From Chitinophagaceae bacterium (GTDB lineage Bacteria > Bacteroidota > Bacteroidia > Chitinophagales > Chitinophagaceae), in NCBI GenBank assembly GCA_014379345.1, contig JACMLY010000165.1, positions 1-42,853 of the forward strand: 42,853 bases of DNA, read 5' to 3'. The notes beneath the pieces were generated by a model. The model was not told the origin of the DNA, made no database searches, and worked only from the letters and a program-made list of their open reading frames with translations. The position numbers were made by a program, and so were the translations under genes. Shown one piece after another: positions 1 through 7,725 of the stretch (positions are counted from its first letter, which is position 1; every line of letters begins with the position of its first letter).

Positions 1-668
1 AAGAGAACGTTTATTGTTAAGCAGTAACGGGGTGTCATGTTTTGGTTTAATGATTCGTAGAAGCAATTAAAGAGTATAGCTTAAATGTCCAAAGTTTACA
101 CGTCAGGCCACTATGTGGCCTGACGGCTCGATAGCGCTGATGTGGGTGATAATCAATCGAAGGTTTCTTTCGAAGTTTAAAGTTTTCCTCTAAATCATCA
201 GGCACTATTGTGGCCCGATGACATAATATCTTGGATGGGTTTATGAACATCACGATTGCGCTGGGAGGCTCCCTCTCATCAGATGTCAGCCCACTATAGA
301 CTATGGTGGCCTGACGGCTCAATAGCTTAGAAATGGTTTGATAAACAGATAAGATTGCCAGTCCCAACTCGCTGTGCCAGGCAATTTATAGTCGGCGATA
401 GCTTCATAACTTTGCTACGGTGAGATAAATAATCGAAGATTATGACGAAACTAATGCTCCGATCCGACTTCGTCAGGCCACTATAGTGGCCTGAGATCTC
501 CATTATGTGATTGAGGCTGACAAAGTTCAAGACAAGTCTAATTTACAGAACCCGCAGCCTACCAACCATAAACTATCATCCCAATTGCAGCGATCATACC
601 CTTTACTTTGTCTTACCCTAAATCGAAAGCTTGAGTTTTTGATAAATTTCCCCTAATTTGTCGCAGTT
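1..668. other. Gene-free region at the left edge
   Basis: I see no convincing gene here. Minus-strand open frames across 47-530 repeat the residues SGLT only because they read through the palindromic units. A TAACTTTG sequence at 407-414 matches the Bacteroidota -7 box but has no matching -33 element. The TAATTTG at 654-660 just before the first gene is one base short of the box. The space is explained by the repeat array at 101-494 and nothing else that I recognise. Confidence 0.6.
101..494. repeat. Phased array of about five palindrome-centred repeats
   Basis: The clearest units are inverted repeats at 101-125 (11-bp arms around TAT, perfect) and 473-494 (a perfect 22-bp palindrome). Imperfect copies lie at 196-220 and 285-315. 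A decayed copy is visible at about 376-400. The core is GTCAGGCCAC facing GTGGCCTGAC. Centres are about 92-95 bp apart once the decayed copy is counted. Flanks are also partly shared: GGCTC(G/A)ATAGC follows units one and three, and a degenerate form follows the fourth. This is a tandem array of diverged units, not isolated hairpins. Function is unknown; REP-like hairpins, operator sites or decayed repeats are all possible. Confidence 0.7.
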
Positions 669-1223
669 TTGAAAAGGTTTGCCGCCATACTATTGCTTTG
701 TCTCCTGCTATTCAACTGGTTTGGCTACCGCATTTTATCCGGCTATTACGAACAACAGGCCGACCTCGCCCTCGAGCAAAAACTGGATAATAGCGAATAT
801 GATGAAACCCAGCTGATCGAAATAAAAGTACCCTTGAAGCTCCCTTATCAGAACAGTCGCAAAGAATTTGAACGATTCGATGGTGAAGTCGAAGTTGATG
901 GCATTCACTACAAATATGTTAAACGTGCCGTCTATAACGATTCACTGGTGTTGCTTTGTTTGCCTAATGAAGGCAAAATGAAATTGCAATCGGCCCGCGA
1001 AGATTTCTTTAAACTGGTCAATGATCTTCAGCACCCTTCTCAAAATAAAAAATCAGATGGTAATTCCGGCTCTGTAAAAAATCCCATTGCCGATTATTAT
1101 ACTGCCCACAATAACTGGCTCATACCAAAACTAACTGCTTTACACTATCAATTCCACGTTAATAATTCTTCTTTTTATTCCACAGACTTTACCGTCAGTC
1201 CCGAACAACCACCGGAAGCTTAA
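669..1223 (+). CDS. Small membrane-anchored hypothetical protein
   Basis: I do not recognise this 184-residue protein. It begins with a hydrophobic segment at about residues 4-22 (AAILLLCLLLFNWFGYRIL), which fits an uncleaved anchor or signal sequence. A polar, probably extracytoplasmic domain follows with no cysteines or repeats that suggest a function. The start is TTG: an in-frame TAA at 654-656 closes the frame upstream, and the next methionine is deep inside the protein. A near-match to the -7 box (TAATTTG) ends nine bases before the start, so the transcript may be nearly leaderless. A weak 7-bp hairpin at 1249-1269 follows the gene. Confidence 0.7.
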   Translation: MKRFAAILLLCLLLFNWFGYRILSGYYEQQADLALEQKLDNSEYDETQLIEIKVPLKLPYQNSRKEFERFDGEVEVDGIHYKYVKRAVYNDSLVLLCLPNEGKMKLQSAREDFFKLVNDLQHPSQNKKSDGNSGSVKNPIADYYTAHNNWLIPKLTALHYQFHVNNSSFYSTDFTVSPEQPPEA

Positions 1224-1303
1224 TTGAATACTTTGTTGTCAAAGAGCTACATCTTCTTCTATAAGATGTTTGCTAACGTATTCCCATAATTAAATTGAAG
1301 GTG

Positions 1304-2659
1304 ATGAAATCTACCTGGGCTGGATTAAGCTTATGTGTTTTACTAATTGCATGTAATCAGAAAGAGTATACGATTGCTACAGGGGATCCTTTACTGTATT
1401 CTAAAACGGTGAAGAGACTAAATGATATCGTACTGGAAAATAATTTTCCACCGATGATCGCTTCGCGCAACTATGTGTATGCAAATATTGCTGCCTATGA
1501 GTGCATCGTCTCCGGGGATAGCACTTACCATACATTGGCAGGCCTTGTGAAGCATATGCCAGCGATGCCCAAGGCCGTAGCTGGAAAGCCGGTCGATTTT
1601 TCCTTGGCTGCATTGTTAGCGTTCACAAAAGTTGGCAACGCCGTAACCTTTCCTGAAGGAAGTATGATGGAATATTATCAGGATCTTTTAAAGAAAGCCG
1701 AAGATGCCGGTATGCCGGAAGAAACAATTAACAATTCGAAGCTTTTTTCTGATGAGGTAGCAAATGCAGTTTTGACATGGTCAAAAAAAGACAACTACGC
1801 GCAAACACGTTCAGCTAGTAAATACACTGTCACCGACGAAGAAGGCAGATGGGTACCCACTCCCCCCATGTATGCTTCAGCCATAGAAGCTCACTGGATG
1901 GAAATAAGACCGCTTGTGCTCGATTCGGCAAATACATGCATGGCTGTTCGTCCGCCTAAATACAATATGAAAGATAGCACCAGTGATTTTTACAAAAGTG
2001 CTATGGAAGTAAAAAAGATCGGTGATAGTTTAACGGAAGAAGAAAAACATATCGCCGATTTCTGGGACGACAACCCATTTAATATGAATGTACACGGACA
2101 TGTGATGTTTGCTACCAAGAAATTTTCTCCCCCCGGGCATTGGATGAATATAGTAGGCATCGCTTCACAGAAAGCAAAAAGCGATTTTAATGCTACTGTG
2201 CATGCCTACACAAAAACCGCCATTGCATTATTTGATGGTTTCATCAATTGCTGGGATGAAAAATTCAGGAGTAATGTTGTAAGGCCCGAAACGGTTATCA
2301 ACAAATACATTAATCCTGACTGGCGGCCACATATACAAACTCCGCCATTCCCTTCTTATGTAAGCGGCCATTCGGTTGTTTCTGCGGCGGCAGCTGAAGT
2401 GCTCACCGATATTTATGGGGATAATTTTTCTTATACGGACACCTCCGAACTTGAGTTTGGAATACCAAACCGCTCTTTTACATCTTTCAGGCAGGCAGCT
2501 TGGGAAGCCTCTGTTTCCCGTTTGTTTGGAGGAATTCATTACCGTTTCGACCTTGATGAGGGAAACAAAGTAGGCAAGCAGTTAGGAGAGATGGTGGTAA
2601 ACAGGTTGCGCATGAAAATCAAATCAACAGAAACACAACTTTCTAAAAAAACAAATTGA
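1304..2659 (+). CDS. Vanadium haloperoxidase-like / PAP2-superfamily lipoprotein (copy 1)
   Basis: About 451 residues. It starts with a lipoprotein signal (LLIAC lipobox), so it should sit on the periplasmic side of a membrane. The vanadate/phosphate pocket of the superfamily is complete: K and R of KxxxxxxRP at about residues 320-327, the SGH triad at 354-356 (PSYVSGHS), and SRxxxxxHxxxD with R406 and H412. In the family these residues bind vanadate or phosphate, and the SGH histidine is the acid-base or nucleophile. Whether this copy oxidises halides or hydrolyses phosphoesters cannot be told from sequence. The frame opens at a TTG nine bases earlier, but ATG 1304 gives a better signal peptide. 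It heads a run with two barrels and a second haloperoxidase. Confidence 0.85.
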   Translation: MKSTWAGLSLCVLLIACNQKEYTIATGDPLLYSKTVKRLNDIVLENNFPPMIASRNYVYANIAAYECIVSGDSTYHTLAGLVKHMPAMPKAVAGKPVDFSLAALLAFTKVGNAVTFPEGSMMEYYQDLLKKAEDAGMPEETINNSKLFSDEVANAVLTWSKKDNYAQTRSASKYTVTDEEGRWVPTPPMYASAIEAHWMEIRPLVLDSANTCMAVRPPKYNMKDSTSDFYKSAMEVKKIGDSLTEEEKHIADFWDDNPFNMNVHGHVMFATKKFSPPGHWMNIVGIASQKAKSDFNATVHAYTKTAIALFDGFINCWDEKFRSNVVRPETVINKYINPDWRPHIQTPPFPSYVSGHSVVSAAAAEVLTDIYGDNFSYTDTSELEFGIPNRSFTSFRQAAWEASVSRLFGGIHYRFDLDEGNKVGKQLGEMVVNRLRMKIKSTETQLSKKTN

Positions 2660-2683
2660 TCCCGGAATTTAAAAACGACTGTT

Positions 2684-3763
2684 ATGAAAAAATTGTTCTT
2701 TATATTAATTGTTCTGTTTTCTATTTGCCAACAATCAAATGCACAGGGATGTGTTGCAATAAAAAGCACAGGCGCCGTTTGTACAAAAAATGATGCAGCC
2801 ACTAATGCGGCAACTAAAGGATGGCAGCTGAATACCAATTACAGATATTATAAATCATTCCGCCATTACAGAGAAAGGCACGAAGAAAAAGAAAGGGTTG
2901 AAAAGGGTAGCGATGTCCGGAATTTTTCTCATTCACTGGATCTGGGCCTTGTGCGGACGATCGATAGCCGCTGGTCTTTGGGTGTGAACCTGCCCATTAT
3001 AGCCACACGTCGTTCTTCGTTGTATGAGCACGACGGTAAAACAAGACATAGTACCTTCTCTTTCGGAGTGGGTGATATGCGGATCTCAGCGTATCGCTGG
3101 ATGTTGAATCCTGCAAAAATGCCCAAAGGAAACATTCAAATGGGTTTGGGAATTAAACTTCCAACAGGTGATTATAAATACCAGGATTTCTTTTACAAAA
3201 ACGATAGCACCAAAATATTGGCGCCGGTAGATCAATCCATTCAATTAGGTGATGGAGGAACAGGGCTTACAGCAGAAATAAATGCATACTATAATATTTC
3301 ACGTAAAGTGAGTGTATATGGAACCTTTTATTATTTGCTGAATCCCCGTGAACAAAATGGAGTATCGACAGCGAGAGGCGCTACACCCAGCGCTGCCAAT
3401 ATCGCAAACGGAAGTTATGTAATGAGCGTTCCTGATCAATATATGATACGAGCAGGAGCCAACTTTACATTTAATAATTTAACGTTGTCTGCAGGGTTCC
3501 GCGATGAATGCCTGCCTGCCAGTGACCTGGCAGGTGGTAGCAACGGATTCAGAAGACCCGGTTATATCATCTCTGCCGAGCCTGGAGTCACTTATAACTT
3601 TAAAAAAATCACTGCTTATGCATTTGTTCCTGTTGCACTCGTTCGCAACAGAACACAAAGTGAACCGGATAAGATTAGGACCAGGCTTACAGGTACACGC
3701 ACGGTAGGTGATGCAGCTTTTGCTGATTACGCTGTAAACATTGGTTTTTCTTTCAAGCTATAA
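2684..3763 (+). CDS. Outer-membrane beta-barrel protein (transporter-like)
   Basis: A 359-residue protein with a cleavable signal peptide (MKKLFFILIVLFSICQQSNA) and alternating strands ending in FSFKL, typical of an outer-membrane barrel. Stretches such as GLGIKLPTGDY resemble the Phenol_MetA_deg / putative transporter barrels common in Bacteroidota; that is family resemblance by eye. Two cysteines lie just after the signal sequence. It starts 24 bases after the haloperoxidase gene and is followed by a second barrel, so the four genes from 1304 to 6340 are probably cotranscribed. The substrate is unknown; it may be a product or substrate of the haloperoxidases, but that is inference. Confidence 0.75.
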   Translation: MKKLFFILIVLFSICQQSNAQGCVAIKSTGAVCTKNDAATNAATKGWQLNTNYRYYKSFRHYRERHEEKERVEKGSDVRNFSHSLDLGLVRTIDSRWSLGVNLPIIATRRSSLYEHDGKTRHSTFSFGVGDMRISAYRWMLNPAKMPKGNIQMGLGIKLPTGDYKYQDFFYKNDSTKILAPVDQSIQLGDGGTGLTAEINAYYNISRKVSVYGTFYYLLNPREQNGVSTARGATPSAANIANGSYVMSVPDQYMIRAGANFTFNNLTLSAGFRDECLPASDLAGGSNGFRRPGYIISAEPGVTYNFKKITAYAFVPVALVRNRTQSEPDKIRTRLTGTRTVGDAAFADYAVNIGFSFKL

Positions 3764-3782
3764 TAAACCTTATTCTTCTATT

Positions 3783-3810
3783 GGTACGGGTTGTTATAAA
3801 AACCCGTACC
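3783..3810 (+). terminator. Perfect 10-bp hairpin between two barrel genes
   Basis: Arms GGTACGGGTT and AACCCGTACC pair perfectly around an 8-base loop. The hairpin starts 19 bases after the upstream stop codon and ends 18 bases before the next ATG. Only a TCCCTT run follows, so it is a poor Rho-independent terminator. An intra-operon attenuator, RNA processing site or mRNA-stabilising 3-prime hairpin is more likely. Confidence 0.55.
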
Positions 3811-3828
3811 TCCCTTAAACATTCTGGT

Positions 3829-4788
3829 ATGAAACGATTACATACAAAAAACTGCAATTGGCTGTTATCCCTTTGCTTTTGTTTAGCTATGCTGAGTGCA
3901 AAGGCCCAGACAGACATTGATGGCATCATGATGACTAAAACTAATTTCTGCACCGGCGTAGTGTATAGCCACAGTAGCTGGAAAAATTATTGGGAAGGAA
4001 CGTTCAAACGCGACAATGCTAATCTTGGAACGGTTTCAACACAAATGATCGGTGTGATGGGAAATTATGGGATCACCGATAAATTGAATATTTTATTTGG
4101 AGTTCCTTATGTGCAAACCAAAGCTTCAGAGGGATCGCTAAAGGGCATGAAAGGTGTGCAGGATCTGTCATTGTGGGTAAAGTGGATGCCCGTGGATCTA
4201 AGGATCGGAAAAGGAGAATTTTCAGCGTATGGCGTAGCGGGTTATTCTTTTCCTGTTTCAAATTATGTAGTTGATTTCCTGCCGATGTCAATCGGCTTGC
4301 GCAGCAAGAATCTTTCACTTCGGGCGATAGCCGATTACCAGATCGGAAAGTTTTTTGTTACCGGATCTGCAACCTATGTGCTGAGAAGCAATATCAAAAT
4401 TGATAGGAATTCTTATTACACTACAGAAATGCATTACACGAATGAAGTTAAAATGCCGGATGCTGCCTCATTTAATTTCAGAACGGGATACCGAAGCAAT
4501 TCCTTTACAGGAGAATTGGTGTTTAGTAATTGGACCACTTTGGGTGGATTTGATATTACGAAGAACAATATGCCCTTCCCCAGCAATGAAATGAATGCCA
4601 CCAGAGCAGGTGTGGCTTTTAAATATACCATGAAGCAATTACCTGGATTGTCAGTAATTGGAGGAAGCAATATCACTCTTACCGGCAGGAATGTGGGTCA
4701 ATCGACCGATTTCAGTGCAGGTGTTTTTTATGTATTCGATTTCAAAAAGAAAAACAAAAAAAATTCACCTGATCCCAAAAAAATATAA
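3829..4788 (+). CDS. Outer-membrane beta-barrel protein (MetA/transporter-like)
   Basis: About 319 residues from ATG 3829, which gives a normal signal peptide ending SAKAQ. The frame extends upstream through the 3783-3810 hairpin, so the longer version is not credible. The body is a run of amphipathic strands with turns typical of Phenol_MetA_deg-type barrels (GITDKLNILFGVPYV, FSAGVFYVFDF). The last residues are unusually lysine- and asparagine-rich. Its stop codon is one base from the ATG of the second haloperoxidase, which strongly implies translational coupling. It probably lets a small molecule cross the outer membrane; the substrate is unknown. Confidence 0.75.
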   Translation: MKRLHTKNCNWLLSLCFCLAMLSAKAQTDIDGIMMTKTNFCTGVVYSHSSWKNYWEGTFKRDNANLGTVSTQMIGVMGNYGITDKLNILFGVPYVQTKASEGSLKGMKGVQDLSLWVKWMPVDLRIGKGEFSAYGVAGYSFPVSNYVVDFLPMSIGLRSKNLSLRAIADYQIGKFFVTGSATYVLRSNIKIDRNSYYTTEMHYTNEVKMPDAASFNFRTGYRSNSFTGELVFSNWTTLGGFDITKNNMPFPSNEMNATRAGVAFKYTMKQLPGLSVIGGSNITLTGRNVGQSTDFSAGVFYVFDFKKKNKKNSPDPKKI

Positions 4789-4789
4789 C

Positions 4790-6340
4790 ATGAAAAAACA
4801 ATTTTTTTATACAGCCACGCTGATAGTATTGATTGGGTGGGGAACCGGTTGTTCAAAAACGATCGATGAGAAAAATCTCAGCTATCCCGAACTTAATCCA
4901 TCAAAAACGGATTTGAATGCAGGAGCCTGGAAAACAATCTTGCTTACCAATCCAGATGAATTCGCTGTTGCGGCTCCGGCTGCTACCAATACGCCAGGCT
5001 ATATCGCGGAGCTTAATGAAATAAAAAGCTGGCAAAATAAATTGACCGGAGAGCAAAAAGAGATCATCAGGTACTGGAGCGCGGGTGCCATATTACGTTG
5101 GAATGAAATTTTGCGTGAGCTGGTAGCAAAACATAATTTACCTCCTTATCAGAATGCCGATAATACTTATCCGGCACCCAATGCAAATAACCCATTTGCC
5201 TATCCACAATTTCCCTTCGCAAACCCGCCTTATGCATCACGTGCTTACGCGTATGTAAGCGCTGCGCAATATGACGCATTGGTTGCGGCACATCATTTTA
5301 AGAAGCTGTATAACCGCAATGCTCCGTATAAGCTGGATTCTGTCATCAAAGCAATGGTGCCTGCATCGGACCTTCCATCATACCCCTCTGAAGATGGTGT
5401 GGTAATTGGCGTGACGGTTGAATTACTAAAACTTTTATTTCCAACCGACCTTGCATTCATACAGGAAAAAGCAAATGAGCATAAATTATATCGCATCATG
5501 GCAGGAGCTAATGTAAGAAGCGAAATCGAAGCAGGAGAGTCATTAGGCAAGCTGGTAGCAGGGAAATTTACCGCCCGTGCAAGAGCTGACAGAGCAGGTA
5601 CAGCAGGGGGAAATGCCGCGCTGTGGGCACAACTGGAACAGCAAACTATTGCTACTGGTGAAACTCCCTGGATCAGTTATGAATCTCCGAAGCGTCCTCC
5701 CATGCTTCCTTTGTTCGGGAAAGTGAGAACATTTTTATTTGATTCAGCTACTTTGGTCTCCATCAGGCCACCTGCACCACCATCAACAAAGTCACCGGAG
5801 TTCAAAAAAGAATTGGAGGAAGTATTGTATTACAGCAAAAATCCTACACGTGAAAGAATGCGCATTGTACATTTTTGGGCAGATGGCGTGAATACAGCTA
5901 CTCCCTCCGGGCATTGGAATGCAATAGCGGCCGATGACTTTGTGAAGCAGGGATACAGTGAAGTCAGATGGGCGCGCAATATGGCCTTATTGAATATGGC
6001 TCTAATGGATGCGGCCATTGCTTGCTGGGACACTAAATTTTTATATTTCAATCCGCGTCCATCGCAGGTTGATCCAAATATTAAAACACTTACAGGCCTC
6101 CCTAATTTCCCTTCTTATACATCCGGACATTCTACTTTCAGTGGAGCTGCTGCAACCGTGTTGGGTCAGATAATTCCTGCAAAGGCCAGTGAATACAAAG
6201 CAATGGCTAGTGAGGCTTCTTTATCGCGTATATACGGAGCTATTCATTATCGCAGTGACTGTGTTGAGGGTTTAAAATGCGGTGAACGTGTGGGCGGCTT
6301 TGCTGTAAACCGGGCTAAAGCTGATGGGGCCGATCAATAA
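4790..6340 (+). CDS. Vanadium haloperoxidase-like / PAP2-superfamily lipoprotein (copy 2)
   Basis: About 516 residues from ATG 4790. The frame is open back to 4658, inside the preceding barrel gene, but only ATG 4790 gives a lipoprotein signal (lipobox near WGTGC). The pocket is complete: K416 and R423 of KxxxxxxRP, S445-G446-H447 (PSYTSGHS), and SR at 479-480 with H486. It is about 65 residues longer than copy 1, mostly in the N-terminal half. It is diverged from copy 1 in sequence, so a recent duplication is unlikely. Peroxidase or phosphatase activity cannot be decided from sequence. The gene is coupled to the barrel before it. Confidence 0.85.
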   Translation: MKKQFFYTATLIVLIGWGTGCSKTIDEKNLSYPELNPSKTDLNAGAWKTILLTNPDEFAVAAPAATNTPGYIAELNEIKSWQNKLTGEQKEIIRYWSAGAILRWNEILRELVAKHNLPPYQNADNTYPAPNANNPFAYPQFPFANPPYASRAYAYVSAAQYDALVAAHHFKKLYNRNAPYKLDSVIKAMVPASDLPSYPSEDGVVIGVTVELLKLLFPTDLAFIQEKANEHKLYRIMAGANVRSEIEAGESLGKLVAGKFTARARADRAGTAGGNAALWAQLEQQTIATGETPWISYESPKRPPMLPLFGKVRTFLFDSATLVSIRPPAPPSTKSPEFKKELEEVLYYSKNPTRERMRIVHFWADGVNTATPSGHWNAIAADDFVKQGYSEVRWARNMALLNMALMDAAIACWDTKFLYFNPRPSQVDPNIKTLTGLPNFPSYTSGHSTFSGAAATVLGQIIPAKASEYKAMASEASLSRIYGAIHYRSDCVEGLKCGERVGGFAVNRAKADGADQ

Positions 6341-6487
6341 ACCTTCCATTCATATTAAGGAGACTGATTTTCGAATAAAATATTGCAAATCGTTGTTTTA
6401 AATGCAAATATTGATTTCATCATTCCTGGTACTCAATAAACAGGAAATGAATCTATGCCATTGTTGAGATAAATCATATTAATCAGA

Positions 6488-7627
6488 ATGATCAGAAGTT
6501 TTTGGCTCGGCATCATCGGTTTATTGCTATTTGAAATAGCAAATGTCTATTTCATCATGCCCATGCCCGGCAGCCAGAAAATGGACAGTATCGGCCTCGC
6601 TTATTTTCTTCACGGTTGGCGCTGGGTGTTCAGGGCTGTATTTGGGGTGATGATCGGGGTTGGACTTTTAAAATCAACAAGAAAAAGAAAATGGTTGTTG
6701 TTGATACCCGTGGGCATGGTGACCGTAGTAATTTACATGGCTAATTTTATGATGGCAGCAGACCATATGTTTTATCAGCCGAAAAAGAAATTGATGGTAA
6801 ATGCTACATCTAATAAAGTTGATTCAACAAGACTGGTCATAGGAATTATACAAAACGGAGAAGCAAAGGCATACCCCATCAATTACCTGGGATACCATCA
6901 CCAGGTGAAAGATACTGTTGGCGGAAAACCGGTAATCGTTACATATTGCACCGTGTGCCGTACCGGTCGCGTGTTTGAACCATTGGTAAATGGCAAACAC
7001 GAAAATTTCAGGTTGGTTGGTATGGATCACTTCAATGCTATGTTCGAAGATGAAACTACCAAAAGCTGGTGGCGGCAGGCATCGGGTGAGGCGATCGTGG
7101 GAAAGTTAAAAGGGCATCAATTACCTGAAGTATTTAGTACGCAAACTTCGCTGGCTTCGTGGCTACAATTGAATCCCAATTCACTGATTATGCAGGCAGA
7201 CCCTGCGTTTATTAAATCATACGATAGTACTGCAAAATATGAAACCGGCAAAAGCAAAAGTAAGCTGACCGGCACCGATAGTCTCTCGTGGAAAGATAAA
7301 TCCTGGGTAGCCGGCGTTAAGGCCGGTAAGGGAAGAAAAGCCTATGATTGGAATGCATTAACGACCAAACGCATTATTCATGATAGAATAAATGAAACGT
7401 TTGTTCTGCTTGTGTTGGCCGATGATGATAAAAGTTTCTTCGCTTTTGAAAGACCAGATGAAAATGCAGTTTTCACTTTGAAGAATGATACTTTGATCTA
7501 TGATAATCATTCTTATAGAGTAGATGGTAAGGGAATAGATACAGCTTATTCATTGAAGGCCCTACCCATATACCAGGAATTTTGGCATAGCTGGCGGACA
7601 TTCAACCCTGCAACAGAAAAATTCTGA
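6488..7627 (+). CDS. DUF3179 protein with N-terminal membrane helices
   Basis: 379 residues. Three hydrophobic segments lie at about residues 3-24, 48-64 and 73-95. The rest matches the DUF3179 pattern: PVIVTYCTVCRTGRVF with C154 and C157, then MDHFNAMF, TKSWWRQASGEAIVGKLKG and a W-rich C-terminus. DUF3179 has no established activity that I know of; the CxxC suggests a redox or metal role by inference only. It stands 147 bases after the haloperoxidase module, in a space with only a small TTCCTG/CAGGAA hairpin near 6423-6446. It may or may not share that transcript. Two hairpins follow the gene. Confidence 0.8.
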   Translation: MIRSFWLGIIGLLLFEIANVYFIMPMPGSQKMDSIGLAYFLHGWRWVFRAVFGVMIGVGLLKSTRKRKWLLLIPVGMVTVVIYMANFMMAADHMFYQPKKKLMVNATSNKVDSTRLVIGIIQNGEAKAYPINYLGYHHQVKDTVGGKPVIVTYCTVCRTGRVFEPLVNGKHENFRLVGMDHFNAMFEDETTKSWWRQASGEAIVGKLKGHQLPEVFSTQTSLASWLQLNPNSLIMQADPAFIKSYDSTAKYETGKSKSKLTGTDSLSWKDKSWVAGVKAGKGRKAYDWNALTTKRIIHDRINETFVLLVLADDDKSFFAFERPDENAVFTLKNDTLIYDNHSYRVDGKGIDTAYSLKALPIYQEFWHSWRTFNPATEKF

Positions 7628-7632
7628 TAGCC

Positions 7633-7675
7633 GGCCGTGATCATTGTTGTGATCCGGCCTCACCAGTTGTGGTGA
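7633..7675 (+). terminator. Two consecutive hairpins after the DUF3179 gene
   Basis: The first pairs GGCCG(T)GATCA at 7633-7643 with TGATCCGGCC at 7650-7659, with one bulged T. The second pairs TCACCA at 7660-7665 with TGGTGA at 7670-7675. No clear T-run follows, so Rho-independent termination is uncertain. They do separate the DUF3179 gene from the promoter-like site of the TonB receptor. Confidence 0.45.
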
Positions 7676-7697
7676 TAGAAAGTATCGGCGACAATAA

Positions 7698-7705
7698 TAA
7701 TTTTG
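7698..7705 (+). promoter_or_regulatory. -7 box upstream of the TonB receptor
   Basis: TAATTTTG matches the Bacteroidota TAnnTTTG -7 consensus exactly. No TTG lies at the expected distance for a -33 element. It sits 20 bases before ATG 7726 and inside the longer open frame, which argues for the internal ATG. Confidence 0.4.
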
Positions 7706-7725
7706 TAAAAGTAATTGTTGTTTAT

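Noticed and set aside
101..494. CRISPR array
   Set aside because: The repeated units are palindromic and clearly diverged from one another, the spacing is 92-95 bp, the between-unit segments are themselves similar, and there are no cas genes.
47..530. Minus-strand proteins of 106 and 67 residues
   Set aside because: Their recurring SGLT residues come from reading the palindromic DNA repeats. They change frame between units and have no promoter, signal peptide or recognisable domain.
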